DNA of 64,000 nucleotides from Flabesymbios commensalis. Its lineage: Eukaryota; Annelida; Polychaeta; Terebellida; Flabelligeridae. Under the pieces are notes generated by a model that ran no database searches, was not told where the DNA came from, and saw only the letters and a list, made by a program, of their open reading frames with translations. The stretch is taken from NCBI GenBank assembly GCA_964017125.1, contig OZ024914.1, positions 27,013,073 to 27,077,072 of the forward strand, given 5' to 3'. Below are positions 12,375 to 25,400 of the stretch, in pieces; position 1 is the stretch's first letter; every line of letters begins with the position of its first letter. Made by a program: the position numbers and the translations under genes.

Positions 12375-13032
12375 AGTCTCCATATAAGAGTGTAACTTTA
12401 TCTGATAATGTCTGAATTATTTACGGAATGCTTCCTATCATTTGAGCCTGACCAGATATTTCATACCAATCTGATAGTATATTTGTTAATGTAGTATGGT
12501 AATGGTGTCGAAAACAGCTGACAAGTCAAGCAGTGTCAGAGCTGTAACTTCTCACTTATCCATACTGACAATTATGGTGCCATTATGTACTATCAGTGGC
12601 GTCGATTCTGTGGAATGATGTTTCCTGTAGGCCGATTGTAATGGATTAGATAGATTGTTACTTTTTATATGAGCTTGCAGACAATTGGCTAGGAAGATTT
12701 TTTTAACCGTTGGTCTTATACATGAGCTTTGAAATTTTGAGGAAATGTACTAGTTTCCATAGACATGTTAATTATGTCAGTGATAAATAGTTAATGATAT
12801 GTTAGGACAATTTTTCAGCACGCCTGTAGGAATGGGGTCCAGATCACACAATTTTAATGATCAACCCAAAAGGAGCTTTTTAATTTAATTTTCTGTCATG
12901 TGTTCAAAAATTTCATTTTAGGTTTATTTCAAGTTTTTGCACTGATGTTATATTCGGTACTGGAAATTTTGAACAAATGATTTCAATTTTATTTACAAAA
13001 TATTTCTAGAAATGGTCACAAATTGATTTTAC
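12375..13032. other. AT-rich spacer, no gene seen
   Basis: No repeat, RNA gene or supported exon was recognised. Short open frames on both strands lack splice-site support. Confidence 0.4.
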
Positions 13033-13443
13033 TTATATGAATTTTGACAGATCAGGTGGTGTAATTCTATGCAGAATGTTATTTATAGTTCCATAGTAGT
13101 GATGCGGATTGCCCGAATTGTCTGAAATAACACCAGCTATATATATTCTATGACACGTGTTCACTGATGCATCAGTGTAGGTTACACCTGCGGGGCGAGG
13201 GGCAGGCTTACACACTGATATTCTTGCTTGAGTTTGCAAAGAATACTCACCAGGCGGAAATAATGGGAATTGACCAACCGCAGACCAGCAGATGGTTAGA
13301 ATTGTGAAATTTTGTGTGGATTGATTGACAGCTGAACTTGACTCGCCACTACCCAGACGCCGGTGATTATTGTCATACCAATCTGGGCATTGTCTGTGAG
13401 CACGAGCATTCTTTAACACCTCTCCAGGGTCTCCATGTTTCAA
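13033..13443 (-). CDS. unassigned 136-codon open frame, doubtful
   Basis: A frame of 136 codons is open in a locally GC-richer patch. It begins with a TTG codon, not ATG, and contains CPDWYDNNHRRLGSG and ITPPDLSKFI near its end. An acceptor-like TATCCCCAG precedes it and a strong donor-like CTG|GTGAGT lies inside it near 13250. The frame has a stop just after the acceptor, so the sites and the frame do not agree. I recognise no domain. It may be chance, a UTR exon or relic coding sequence. Confidence 0.2.
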   Translation of the reverse strand: MKHGDPGEVLKNARAHRQCPDWYDNNHRRLGSGESSSAVNQSTQNFTILTICWSAVGQFPLFPPGEYSLQTQARISVCKPAPRPAGVTYTDASVNTCHRIYIAGVISDNSGNPHHYYGTINNILHRITPPDLSKFI

Positions 13444-13972
13444 TTATTCTGGGGATATCCAATTAGCGATGGAAAAATTAATTGTGTGTTAGAAGATAGG
13501 CCAGTGACTCAGCTCAATTTTAGTATTTTAACTTATTGTTTTTATTACAATAAATATGGTAAACAAATAGGCCTACATATTTTACCAATAATGTAGATAC
13601 AAATATCGTTTTGACTTTTTTTTTAACTTGACATGAGCACTCGAAAATAAATATAATTTTTCAAAATGAAACCTCATATCGTCATTCACAGTGCAATATG
13701 GTGTATGTCGTTGCGGCTTCATTTTGAAATAAGAACTCAGACCAGTTTATTTGATAAATGGAAATAACTGACTGGTTGGGCCTGAAATATAAAACATAAG
13801 ATGATTTTTATGTACATAGACTACCCCATATCACTTTATTATATTTTTATTTTACATACACCATTTCACATGTCTACTTATTTTACATACTTTTATATTT
13901 TACATTTGATATGAGCACAGACGTCATATTACCTGTCTGTGGCAATACATACGACGTAGTACTTGTCCAGTA

Positions 13973-14404
13973 CGCCACTATATTTTTCTCTGTTTTAGAT
14001 GAGAAAAAATCTAATGAGAGAGGGCTTTGCACTTATTTCTGGAAAAGTTCCCTAGTTAAAAAAATTTGATCAATTTTCGAAAAAGTTAAAGCTATATGTT
14101 CACGTAACAGTATGAAACTGTAAAGTTAATGTTCTCGAAAACCCTGCAAGCCCCCAACATTATGACAGGCCCAATATAGCTTCAGGTGTAATAATCAATC
14201 CAAAAATACTATGCGAATATATAGCTCTAATGCGGGCGGTGAGAAAAAAACATAGCAAGAGTAATGATTTTTATATCTTTAAATGAACTTTTTCATAAAT
14301 TGTTTCTAATGTGCGCGCTGGGCAGAAAAACATGGGATTTTTGGTAATGCGAGGCCAAATCTAATGCGCGAGCTCGTCTAAAACAGAGAAAAAACATAGT
14401 GGCC
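13973..14404. mobile_element. 430-bp MITE with CACTATGTTTTTTCTCTG-type inverted ends
   Basis: The left end GCCACTATATTTTTCTCTG matches the reverse complement of the right end CAGAGAAAAAACATAGTGGC, and the match continues inward through TTTTAGA. Inside, words such as CTAATGCGCGAGC and TTTTTGGTAATGC recur. A partial second copy lies at 41560-41745. The target duplication is unclear. Confidence 0.7.
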
Positions 14405-15289
14405 TTACATTACACATACACCATATCATCCCCATGAGATTACATCTGACAAATTACAAAGGCATTTTTAGTGCAAATATATTTGAAAATTTGCAACAAT
14501 AGTTTTACCATTGGAAAGCATGTGTCCAATAGAGTGCTTAAACTCTATACTAGTTGATATAATCTCCCATTTTTCGACTCTGATCACTTAACGTAGTCCT
14601 GGTATTCCTAAAAAATCAGCGTATCTTTATCATAAGACATGTTCAAAATAACTAAGTAAACAATATTTTTTATCTATGAGCATGCTGCAATAAGTCCCGA
14701 TTCCACGGGAAGCCATGCAGGAACTTTCCTAAAATTTCATGGTGCCATAATAGCGGATATCAATCTCGTGACTAATAAACGAAAAACCGGGTTGAAGTCT
14801 CACATGAAATAACAGAGCAGGACGTTACTTTCGTATCATTTGTGAAGCACCAGAAATGAGAATACTTTGTCATTCTTATGTTAAATCATAACATTATATA
14901 TGCATCAACATACACTAATTAAATAAAATTACATTATCAGAATTAATAAAGAAACAAATTATAGCAAAATGAAATGTCTTCATTCATTCATTTGTATGAT
15001 ACTGTTATCATCGTTATGTGAATCATATTGTTTGTAAGCAAACTATAATGACGTGTATCACAAAACTTACCATTAAATTTGATCAAGAAAACAGTGTGAG
15101 CAAACTAAAGATACATAGTAAATTACATGAACGAACAACGTCTTTCTTGTGGCGTTTGGTACATGTTCGACACATAGCCAGCTTGCAACAGAGATCACAC
15201 GGTGGTCAGATTTATTTTCATTATTTTTTGTGTGTGATATTCTGCATTCTACTTGATGGCAACAAAGTGGGGAACTGATGTATATCTTC
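14405..15289. other. AT-rich spacer, no gene seen
   Basis: No repeat or exon was recognised. An 86-codon frame at 15018 has no family resemblance and low-complexity composition. Confidence 0.35.
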
Positions 15290-16632
15290 CTACTGGTCCT
15301 CTTCTAGTTTCACAATCACTTCATTTCCACTAACTGGTAACGCAGATACCCCCATTGTACTATGGCTACTATCTAACCGAGGTGTTAATTTGTCCACTCC
15401 AGGGATAACAACATCGTTCTCAATTATTCCAATTGAAGGAATATCTACAAGGGATGAAGATGATTCAGATCTGTCTAGAATCGGTTTACACTCAATAACT
15501 TTATACTTGTAGTGATCAGTTCCCCACCACTTCACATGACCTTTCTGGTTCCGTGTAACTACAAGGACATCCAAGCCCTTCTGAGACAGCTCGTGGCCCT
15601 TTTTGAAGATTGTTCCACTCAGACGCGATAATTCTGCATATCTTATTGTGCTTCGCCCTGTCTATTTCTTTCACCGATTTTTTTTATGTAGTAGTAGTAG
15701 TAAATCATTGCTTTACGTCACTTTTAGGCACAAAAGGTCTTTTAAGTGACATTATAATACGATAAAAACGTTGTAGTCAATTGATGAAATGAATGATGTA
15801 CAGATGATGATGTGGGGGTGATAGGGCATGGTGGGTTATTGAGAGCGTTTTCCTTCGCTCGCCCGATAAGGGGTTCTGGGCATGTCTAGGGGATATACCC
15901 CCAGACATGCCCAGACGACCGGAGACTTGAGTTTCGCTGTACAATTTAATGATGGAACTCTGTCGCATTTCCCGCAGCTCCGCTATCCTCGGGTCGGATA
16001 ATCCCCAGAGTAACAATAGGAAGGATCACTCCCTCTGGGTAACTCCATTCATCCCACGTGAGAGACCTAATGTCAAACACGCTATTGCTGGTTATTTAAG
16101 GCTACCACGGCCTACATCAGCACCAGCACTGATGCGGGTGCTGCATTGGCTCCGCTGTTGAGCGGAGGAACCAGGGTACGCCACTGGCAATCCGCCCGAA
16201 GATTATAGCCAGATACGAGGAGGCTGCAGCTGCCCTTGGATGATTGCTGTAGACTAGTGCTTCCGTACAATGCCGTACACAGCATCCAACAGACGGAACA
16301 GATCCCTAATGACCCTCCCCAGATGGGAGCAAAAAGTACTACTACTAGCAATCATCCCAGTACCCCTTTTTTTATGTAGGCCTACTAATGTTCTTAAACT
16401 AATGTGGTCTTCTCTTAATCACTGCTGGCAATGCGCACATAGATGCACAGTTTTCAGTAGACATATGCCCACTGTAAGCGACCGGTGGCTTGTGGACAGA
16501 AAGATCAGCAGTAGACATTGTGCTTTCTGGTAATTTGTGGGTACTGTCAGTAGCTGGCGGCATATTCACAGCTTTTGACACTCGACTACTCCCAACCGTC
16601 GACATGTCCACAGCTACGTCATCTGTGGACAT
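15290..16632 (-). CDS. possible two-exon protein with an SRF/MADS-like segment
   Basis: Exon A (16423-16632) starts at an ATG in ACAATGTCC and encodes 70 Ser/Thr/Pro/Met-rich residues. Exon B (15290-15661) encodes 123 residues plus a stop. Splicing GCA|GTGATT to AAATAG|ACAGGG joins them in phase, giving 193 residues. Exon B residues 17-50 read TIFKKGHELS, then GLDVLVV, then KGHVKWWGT. Aligned with the SRF MADS core (GIMKKAYELS, GTQVLLL, TGHVYTFAT) I count about 13 identities in 35, including KK..ELS and GHV. The usual upstream basic RQVTF-type motif is missing, so DNA binding is uncertain. The C-terminus ends in an acidic VKLEEDQ. The donor is weak. A retroposon (15692-16366) now lies in the intron. 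The gene sits inside IMMP1L intron 2 on the same strand. It could instead be a relic or part of a mobile element. Confidence 0.4.
15692..16366 (-). mobile_element. 675-bp retroposon, copy 2, with target duplication
   Basis: This is the second copy of the element at 11719. Its target duplication is TTTTTTTATGTAG (15679-15691 and 16367-16379). It carries an extra 25-30 bp near 15897-15925, built on CCCAGACATGCCCAGA, that is missing in the first copy. The CTA tail is longer (four units). It separates the two exons proposed for the MADS-like gene. Removing it leaves a short intron-sized gap, so it is younger than that gene. Confidence 0.85.
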
Positions 16633-17760
16633 TGTTTTTTAAGGTATGTATTGACAATTTTTCTGAGAAGAAAATGTAGTTGATGTGCTCAAGCTATATG
16701 TATTGTACAAACATTAGACCAATAATTAAATATTGGTACTTTGATAAACAATCATCGCATCTAAACCTTATGTATATGGGTAAGTTACAGCCACATGGTC
16801 ATGATGATGGATCTATGCTACCAAAACCTCTTATCACACCAGTGTACGCTCATGCTGAAAATCCCACTGCGACCTGCAAAATATTTGAAAATTATGAAAA
16901 AAATTATTGAAAATAAATGATCTAAAAAAAATAATCCATTACTTTTATTTAATTTTATCGAGTCGCAGTGAGAGCGCTAGCATGAGTGTACTGATAATTG
17001 TAAACTTTGTAGTTTTGATTGTCGCACTCTTAAATATTCATTCAAACTGAATCAAATTACATTATAATTATTATTTACATAATAATTCAGAAAAACAGAT
17101 AGGCGATGTAAAATAAAATATGAAACAAGTGCATGCACTTATATTCAAACATAAAATAATTTCAAAACACCAACAAAACATGCGATTTTCACTTACAAGT
17201 GCACACACGTTTATGTGCGAGGATACAGTAGTTACTTTGGCATTTTATTTTTTGAAAAAGTCTGTTCTCCACTAATTTGAACCCCTGTTTCTATTTTGCT
17301 AAGCACCATACATGTCTATGATGTCAGAGGATCATAGCAAAAGTTCACATAGCCCCAGAATGTATGCATCCTTTGCAGACAGAGTGCCTGTGTCATAATA
17401 AACCGACTAAGACCAACAAACAAACCTACCCTGCAAATCCTTGACGACCCCTTGATGTGTCTGCTTAAGTAACTGTGCAGTATTTTTGCTATGCTACGTT
17501 TGGTTTGCAGCTCTCTGTGCTATGTACAGTGGCTGTATGGAAGTGTGCCTACTTCATTATCACTTGCAACACAAGCGCATTCGCAAAGAACCAGCTCCTT
17601 CAAGGTTGTTCAAAAAAATTGATATGCGATGTGACATCCCAAGACAGATGGAAGAAGGCGATTATCAAGAATGGGACATATTTTAAAAAGTTCATTACTA
17701 TACACGTTACATCGTCGATGTGTGTTATTTCAGACAGGATTAAAAAAAAAGAGAAAAAAG
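16633..17760. other. AT-rich spacer, no supported gene
   Basis: Open frames at 16680-16910 and 17475-17828 overlap one another on both strands and resemble no family. No repeat was recognised apart from simple AT-rich DNA. Confidence 0.35.
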
Positions 17761-17769
17761 CACAGAGAG

Positions 17770-18000
17770 AGGGAAGTGACACAATGCATTTTAGCTGCCT
17801 GTCGTGCGGTTTCAAACCCCCAATATGATGCAGAATTTCCAGAGACATATCATGTTTCTCCCCTCTCATTGTTTCGATGTTGTGACCTTGGGCAAGGCAC
17901 TTTACCCTCACATGTTTCATTTGAAATGACAATATGCACTATAAAGGAAATGATGAAGGACTGTACGCTCACGAATGAAACGGCACACGAATGAACAGGT
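17770..18000 (+). repeat. SINE-like sequence with V-SINE/DeuSINE-type core
   Basis: A B-box-like GCGGTTTCAAACCCC (about 17807) is followed about 70 bp later by GTGACCTTGGGCAAGGCACT and TTACCC. That strongly conserved word is known to me from V-SINEs and related deuterostome SINEs. No A box, tail or target duplication was defined, so the limits are approximate. Confidence 0.55.
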
Positions 18001-19435
18001 ATATCAGGGGGTAACATTGGCTAATGAGCCTTGATATCGATTATAAATCTGCATCTTTATTTTTATTATGATTTGCCCGAAAAAAAATTATTTTGCTCAA
18101 TGGGAAATGTTGGGAATATAATGTTTTTCAATATTAGGTCTATATACATTTTGTAGCTAATCTCCCAGTGATACGTGTCGTTTATAAATAGCAAAGTAAG
18201 GTTTGTTTAACATTAAAAAATATCAGAGAATGTCAGAGGTTAAAGGGTGCAACCATGTCATGCACCTTGTGAAATAATCGTACTATCAAGTGCATACACA
18301 TTTCATAAATGCTCATTTCAGCCGAACATTATCCCTCTAATTATGCGTCAGGAATATACTGATATCATTTTCTTCTGAAAGTGTTTATATCGCAGGTATG
18401 ATATTAATGGTAATCACATTATTCGATAGATATAGAACAGTTGATTTTTCATAAGTAAACTTTATCTAATGATCTTGATTTATCATGGAACCGCCGTTAT
18501 GTTGCACGGATTGCTTCAAACGTAGCTTTCTTAACCATCAAGTTGAATGAGGATAATTTAAATTTCTACGACTTTCATTTACTCTGAACGCTTCGAATGG
18601 TATCTCTGCTAGTGCCTTTTGGTCAGTTTGCTAGTCTTGTTTTTTTTGTTAGCAGTGCACGCTGAGCTGTAATAACAAGTTTAAGCCTACACTCTCATCG
18701 TCACCGAAACTAACATGGAGAAATACTATCACGGGGTTTAAAAACACGCTAATTGGAGGAAAATTGTCATTTTTTTCCAAACAGATATAGTCTAGGATTT
18801 TGATGCAAAATAAATTAAAATGTTTAATTAATATCTTATAAAGTTGAGCAATGAACAAAAGTTTTTATACTAAAATACATTATACAGATTTATGGTATCT
18901 TAGCGAACACAGTTTTGATACCTACCTCAGAAATGGGCAATGATGTAATTTATAGGCCAATTTTTTACTTTTATTTTACTTTATATGGTTCATATTGTGA
19001 TAGAATATGTTCTGAGTCACTGAGATAATATGTGTCTGTTTAATAGTTTGTTTACTAGCTAGGATAATAAACCTTTATATCGTTGTAAAATCATTGTTTT
19101 TGATTACCCCGTGTGGGAACGTTGCTCGTTAGTGAGACGTTGTAACGACCTTGTGTTGTGCACCTGACGTGTGTCGGGACAGTCAGTGTCGGTCGTTACG
19201 ACGTCTGACGTCTACAATTAACGTCACACATTAGACATAATGTGGTGCACTAGGCCCCTGCTTTGATAGCGCAACCCAATTGATGGTTGATTTGAAGATG
19301 CTCATAGCAGGTTAAATGTATACTGTAATCTATTTTGCCATATTTTGGTGCATCCCCCCCCCCCTAAAAAAACATCACTGTGTAACAATATTGTAAAAAC
19401 ACACAAGCAAACACTGGCAGAAATAAATAGCATAC
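18001..19435. other. IMMP1L intron 2, right part
   Basis: This is mostly featureless AT-rich DNA. A GC-rich patch at 19130-19215 holds the inverted pair described separately, and an 11-bp C tract lies near 19354. I searched the minus strand here for an exon with the IMMP1L catalytic-lysine region and found none. Confidence 0.4.
19135..19206. repeat. CpG-rich inverted repeat pair
   Basis: AGACGTTGTAACGACC (19135-19150) and GGTCGTTACGACGTCT (19191-19206) are reverse complements at 15 of 16 positions, around a 40-bp spacer with further ACGTGTGTC words. The patch is CpG-rich in an AT-rich neighbourhood. It could be a short transposon or a protein-binding site; no target duplication is visible. 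Confidence 0.6.
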
Positions 19436-22400
19436 CTGTTAATTTGTCCACGACCAACTGTGATATGCTCAGTTAGAAGAACATCACTCGAAGAAATAGT
19501 AGGCTGCATGGATGGTCCTGAACACTGCCATGTACAAAATCGGGAACAATTAGTTCTGCATTTGCAATGGCTATTTCTAAAATTTCTATGGCTCATAATA
19601 AATAATATTGAATGCAAAATTTTTAATGTAATTTAATCAAATAATTTGGTCGTTTTTTATTTGTTTCAGTCATTATCTAACTTGTCGAAGAACTGATTAC
19701 CACCATCCTGACAGCAGATTTAATAGGTTCCGCTAAAACCTTGTAGGCAATGAGTCTTTCTCCACCTATTTGGGCAGTCTTCCCCATGCAGCCACACCCA
19801 ATATCTTCCACGATAAAATGATGCCACGTCACTTGAGGGTACTGACGATCTTTGCCCACGATGATCTCGGTTCAAGTGGCCTCGACCCACATTTCCGTAA
19901 TCTCCGTAATCACCAAAGTTGGCAGAGATCATCAAATTTAACAAACGGGCCTGAAGTCCTAGATCATCCCCCACCAAAAATTAGGTTAAGACTTTTTGCG
20001 GTCACAAATATTTAAAAAGTATACTTGTGGTGGCCATTTTAAATTTCAGTAAAATCACCTGCACATTTCCAGATGGTGGGTGGATGATGTGATTTATTTA
20101 TGCCTTCAATTGAGTTTTTGCGCCCACAAAAAAATATGAAGTTCATCTATGGCGGCCATTGTGAATTTCAGTGAAACATTTAAAAAATCATCTGCACTCC
20201 ATATCGTGGAGAATGTGATGGTAAAATTTGAATAATTTCTGACTTTTAAGTTTTCGAGATTTTGCTCCAAAAAAAAATTTTGGAGTTGACCTCTAAACTG
20301 TGGTGACCATTTGGAATTTTGGTAGCATATTTAAAAAATCACTCGCCCATCCCCAATCCCATGTTGCTAGGAATGTGATGCTAAAATTTCAAAAAAAATT
20401 GAACCCGTACTTTTTGAGTTTTTGCGCCCACAAGAAAACGTGAAGACGGACGGAATCCTGGCGCGACTAAAAACTCTCTTCCCCTACACACAGGGGATTA
20501 AAAAGGGTACAGTATGTTAAAAAGGGTACACTATAATCATAATAAAACTTATTAGGCTTCTAAAATGTTATCAACTTTTGTTGACAGGAACAGGTTGAGA
20601 CTACAGACCTTTAATATAGATTTAATTATATACATTATAAAATAAACTGTGTGCCAGCTTCAGGTGTAGGCATAGTAATATTATAAATGTGATGTAGTTT
20701 AAACTTTTGTACATTACACATTAATTTGTAATTATACACGGCAAATGATACAATTTGAGATATTTAGGGCCTACGTATAACATAAAGATAACATATTAAT
20801 AAAGGATAATTTAGGTTTGCTAGGATGTCAAATTTAAAAGTGATCCAACCAATGGTTCATAATATATCGTGTTTACAGGCTATTTGGGCGGACATCTTGG
20901 AAAATGCCCTTATTAGTTAGGTGCAAAAAATGTATGAAATCCAAAGTTAACTTTTCAATGAGAGCTAAATTTATTTGTGGATACTTCAGCGGTGAGGGCA
21001 AAAAATGCAGGGTTGTAGCAAGAAATGGGAAACAGACGAGGTGAAGATGGAGGCTAAGCTAAATTTTCTATGACGGCAAAAATTTTTCGGATTTTTAGTA
21101 ATAACAAGAGGCCCAGGGGCCTTGACGTTTGTCAACAGCATTGCAAAAAATCAGCTATAAATGTGTCAGGGAATGTATATCTATACTCTAAGATGCATTA
21201 TCATGAAAAGTTGTATATCCTTTATATCGATCATTGGCATTTATATTATTATGTTCGATTCCCATAATACATTTTGCTGATTTTACACACGTTCTGAAGC
21301 ACTGCACCTAATGAAATATGCTTGACAAAGAATCATTTCACAGGACTACAATGTTAATATTACAAAAGTGCAATTATTACTTCTTCTGGGACTTTTATAA
21401 TGCCCCAGTTAGCCAGGAATTTTCACGAAATCTTTAATTTTCAATTTTGATTCTTCCGTCTAAAATAGGCCTAACAAAGTTGTAAATTATCAGCTTTTAA
21501 TGTTTCTTACTCAGCCATGAAATATACAGTAGCCCTAATCCATCATTATCACATGTGGACGTAATGCACTTTCACTGCACCCTCTTACGTAATGCCAATT
21601 ATGGAAATCACTATGGAAATCACAATACACACAGTCGACCTAAGGATAAAGACCCATGAAAGCTTTCTCAACTCACACGATCTTTGCTGCAATGTTGCTG
21701 TAATGTTGTCAGGCCAACGATGAGTCAGGTGTTAGCTGGCTGTATCAAATGCTATGAAATGAAATAAATGGGGTTCTACACCACATTTGTACACATATAG
21801 GCTAAACTGGGTAAGGAGAACCTGAGGATGGTGAGATGAATGAGGTGTCACTGCCCTTCAGACACATGATTCGAAATTGAGCCCTGTTGGTCTACGGCCG
21901 AGCACACTAACTCTCGGTCATGGAGGCTGCCCACAATATTCAATATTTACAATTGAACAGGGAGGAAACATTTTGTTTCTTTGAAACTTGAATGCCAGAG
22001 CAGGAGACGAATCCGCGATCTCTGACTTTCCTAGCAGGCACCAGGACCCCCCCCCACCCTTCGGTATTGTTATTACATATATACAAACACATCACCTGTG
22101 GATTCAATATTGGTTCACCGTCAGGGGCGCTGCCCAACATTTTTCATATTTTATTCTGCACAACATATAAATGTGCATAATATATATTGGTCATGTCATT
22201 GCTATCCCTTACCTGTTATAATTGACAGGTATGTTTTTACTCTGGTTCTGCCATAATAGTGTTCCCTGTTCCACTTTGATTTTTATTTATTGCAAAAATG
22301 AAAAATATATATTTTAAAGTTCTATAATCCACATGCACGGCTGGTCCTCAGGTCCTCGTCTTCATCATTGACGGTTGGCCAGTAATTGGTAGAAAACAAT

Positions 22401-25400
22401 CAACGAATGGGAAAGCGTGAATTCAACTATGATGCTGTGTCATTAAAAAAAAACACTATTGGCCCAGCTGCTTTATAGACACTTTATAGCCCTACATATT
22501 ATTACTTTGAGGCATGTTTTTGATATACATATATCCACTTCTAAAGTATGCATACTTTTAGGTGCATCTCAGCAAATACGATACGGCGAACAGTGGATCA
22601 ACACTCAAAGGTTTCGAATTTCAGAAGTTTAGCCAGACCAAATATACAGTTAACTCTATGGCAAGACACGTGTGATTGTACTCCAGCGGTATTGCCTCAT
22701 TGTAGTAGTCAACGCATGCGTACAAAGCCTAATCTCATAATATATCACATTACATATTACACTTAATGTTAGTTTAATGTTGGGCCAGCAGTGCAGACGG
22801 TGGACTAGCATTAAACCAGGGATTACTGGATATTTAGTTTATTGTTGTGCTGCCCTCTACATCGTTTACCCAGCATTAAAGGAACATCATTTATTAATAA
22901 TATTACTATTTGTAAATTCAATTCAAAATAAAGTTATGGCTTTGGTACCACACATTTTAGTAACTTCTAATTAGATCCCTATAATAGCGTGATATTTAGG
23001 CCTTTATTACAATGTGATGTTGAATATCAGCTTCCATCGATAGGGTCCATAATACAAGAACATAAATTAGGCCTACTATTTGTGTTTTTAGCATAGACTT
23101 AGGTTAAAATCTACGCTCAGTTTAACTTGAATATAGCCCAAACATAGGGACGCAGACGGTTAATATACGGCAATATAAATAGTTAAAATTATATGTATGA
23201 GATTGGTACTATTACATATTCAGTGCCCGATTTATAAATTGGAAAAAGGGGGCCAAGGGGCCCATGATATTTTTCGGAGGGGGGGGGGGGGCATTGGCCT
23301 TAGACGATGGGGCATGTGACCCATTATTATTTCAAAAGGGGGGCATTTCCCAACAACAAATAAAACACTTATGGGTCATTCATATCACCTCATATTCCAT
23401 ATTAAACGTTCATAAGGTGTTCATGCTGATAGAAATATCAAAGATTCATATTGGCGGTTATGCTATTATTAAAACCGGAAGAAGAAAAAGGGTTTAACAT
23501 TCAGCGTTTGCAAGTAGGCCCAATCGACTTCACGTCACCACGCACTCACATGAGTTAATATCACTTGTGTCAATAAATTGCGTCAACAATATCGAGTGTT
23601 ATTGGAGTCGATCACATAGCTTGAGTGCTACTCATTGTCTTCCTCGGGTGCTGTCGGATCTCTTCTTGGGGCAGTGTCATCAACTTCCTCTGTTGTTGCC
23701 GCTAGGCCTACACCTATTCACGTTAAACCGTTAAACGCGACTTCAGTCGCTTTAATCCGTTTTATTAGCCATTTAAACATCAAGATTTGTAAATTGCTTA
23801 GTCTTAAATTACAAATTAATCAAATACGAGTTGTTTTCTCTCACTTAAAGTTGTGGGTCAAGGTAGTGAGACACAACACCAAGTGTGTGAAAATTTAAAT
23901 TATTTAATTCAGCGGTTTAAGGGTTAATATATTATTATTATTAGTCACAATGAACAAATTTTCTACAATATTTGCTGTACAAAATAAATTTGTAGGCTTA
24001 TTATTATTCGTTATATATTGGTACATTTTTTTAGAATTTTTTTTGCTTTTGATTTTAATGGCACATATAGTCTAAGTCTATATAGACATCTACACCACGT
24101 TCAAGGTAGAGATTTCCCTTTGAAAATACATTGATGATTGCGGATACAACAGGTGTGGCGGAGTTGTGGCGAAGTTACTTAGACCCATGTGGCGAGGTTA
24201 GCAAAGCTGTGGCGAGATTACACAGCCTTCTGTGGCGAGGTTACCAAATCTGTGGCGAGATTACCTGTGGCGAGGTTACCTTGTGGCGAGGTTACAGTCA
24301 GGTTACAGGTGACAGTCCAATATTTCGTTGGAATCAGCAACATTTCAACTACATTTTGGTTTTAGTAGCTCGTTTTCTGCCATACTTCATTTAAATTGTA
24401 TTGGTAAGCATATAGGCCTATGTTTTGGATCATGGGATGCCGAACCTTGACTCTGTTCTAACAACGCTGAATACTAATACTGAAACTAATACAGCGATAC
24501 ACAGCTCACAATTTGACAGTGTGCGCCGTAATGGGCATTTATTGGCGACACTACCATGTCAAAAATAAGAAATACGGGAATTTCGTCTCTATATCTAGCC
24601 TAACTGGTAAATGCACAGCACAAAAATTAAAAAAAACCTTTGCAGTTCTATTCTATGGACATGTTTACATTATATGGGTATATCAATAAGCCAAAATAGA
24701 ATCACTGATTTTTTTATGCTTTTAGCCTGAGCCAGTCCCTTTAATTCAGCAGGCAGGGCCTTATCTTAAAAAATCCTATGGCCCACTAAAATTAACTTGT
24801 TGCGTCAAAAACAAAGATATTGCTCAAAGTGTGGCGCAGCGATAGAATGATGTTGGGCCAGTTTTATTTTTTGTGGGAATCCCACAATTAGGCCTACTCT
24901 TTATAAGTCTTTATCTGAACACTACTTAAAGACGAAAGTAGACCTACCTAACCTAGGGACCCCAAAAGTTACATTGGACATATTCACAAGGACTGGTGTA
25001 CAGAAATGTCAACCGTTTCTCACACACAGCACTCCTATTTCACCTAAAGAGGACACAAACTCAGGCAAAATAAACTTAATAAATAAAAATGTATAGTTCA
25101 CCATACTTTGTCCCCTTTTCATGTCAGATGGTCGTAATGAAAGGGTTAACTTACCACATGATCGGGCATTGCAATAAATTACATGATTCGGTCATTTTTC
25201 ACACCAGAAGTGTATAAATTATATCAATGTGCAATGCCTTTTACTGCTGAGTCCGAAAATCTAATTTCAATAATACAAAATTTGCAATTTTTGAAGATAA
25301 ATATCTTAGCCAAGACCTAATTGTTATATTGCGTAACATAACACGGTTGTGTCAAGTGAGGCAGAAAGGGATTGGAGAAGGTGGCTAGCCCTCCCGAGAG

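Noticed and set aside
17475-17932. Overlapping open frames of 66-117 codons on both strands
   Set aside because: They shadow each other, share no homology with known families, and run into a SINE-like core.
1-19435. Remaining IMMP1L exons (catalytic lysine and SxDSRxYGP-type region)
   Set aside because: Searched on the minus strand for the expected residues and splice sites; nothing acceptable was found.
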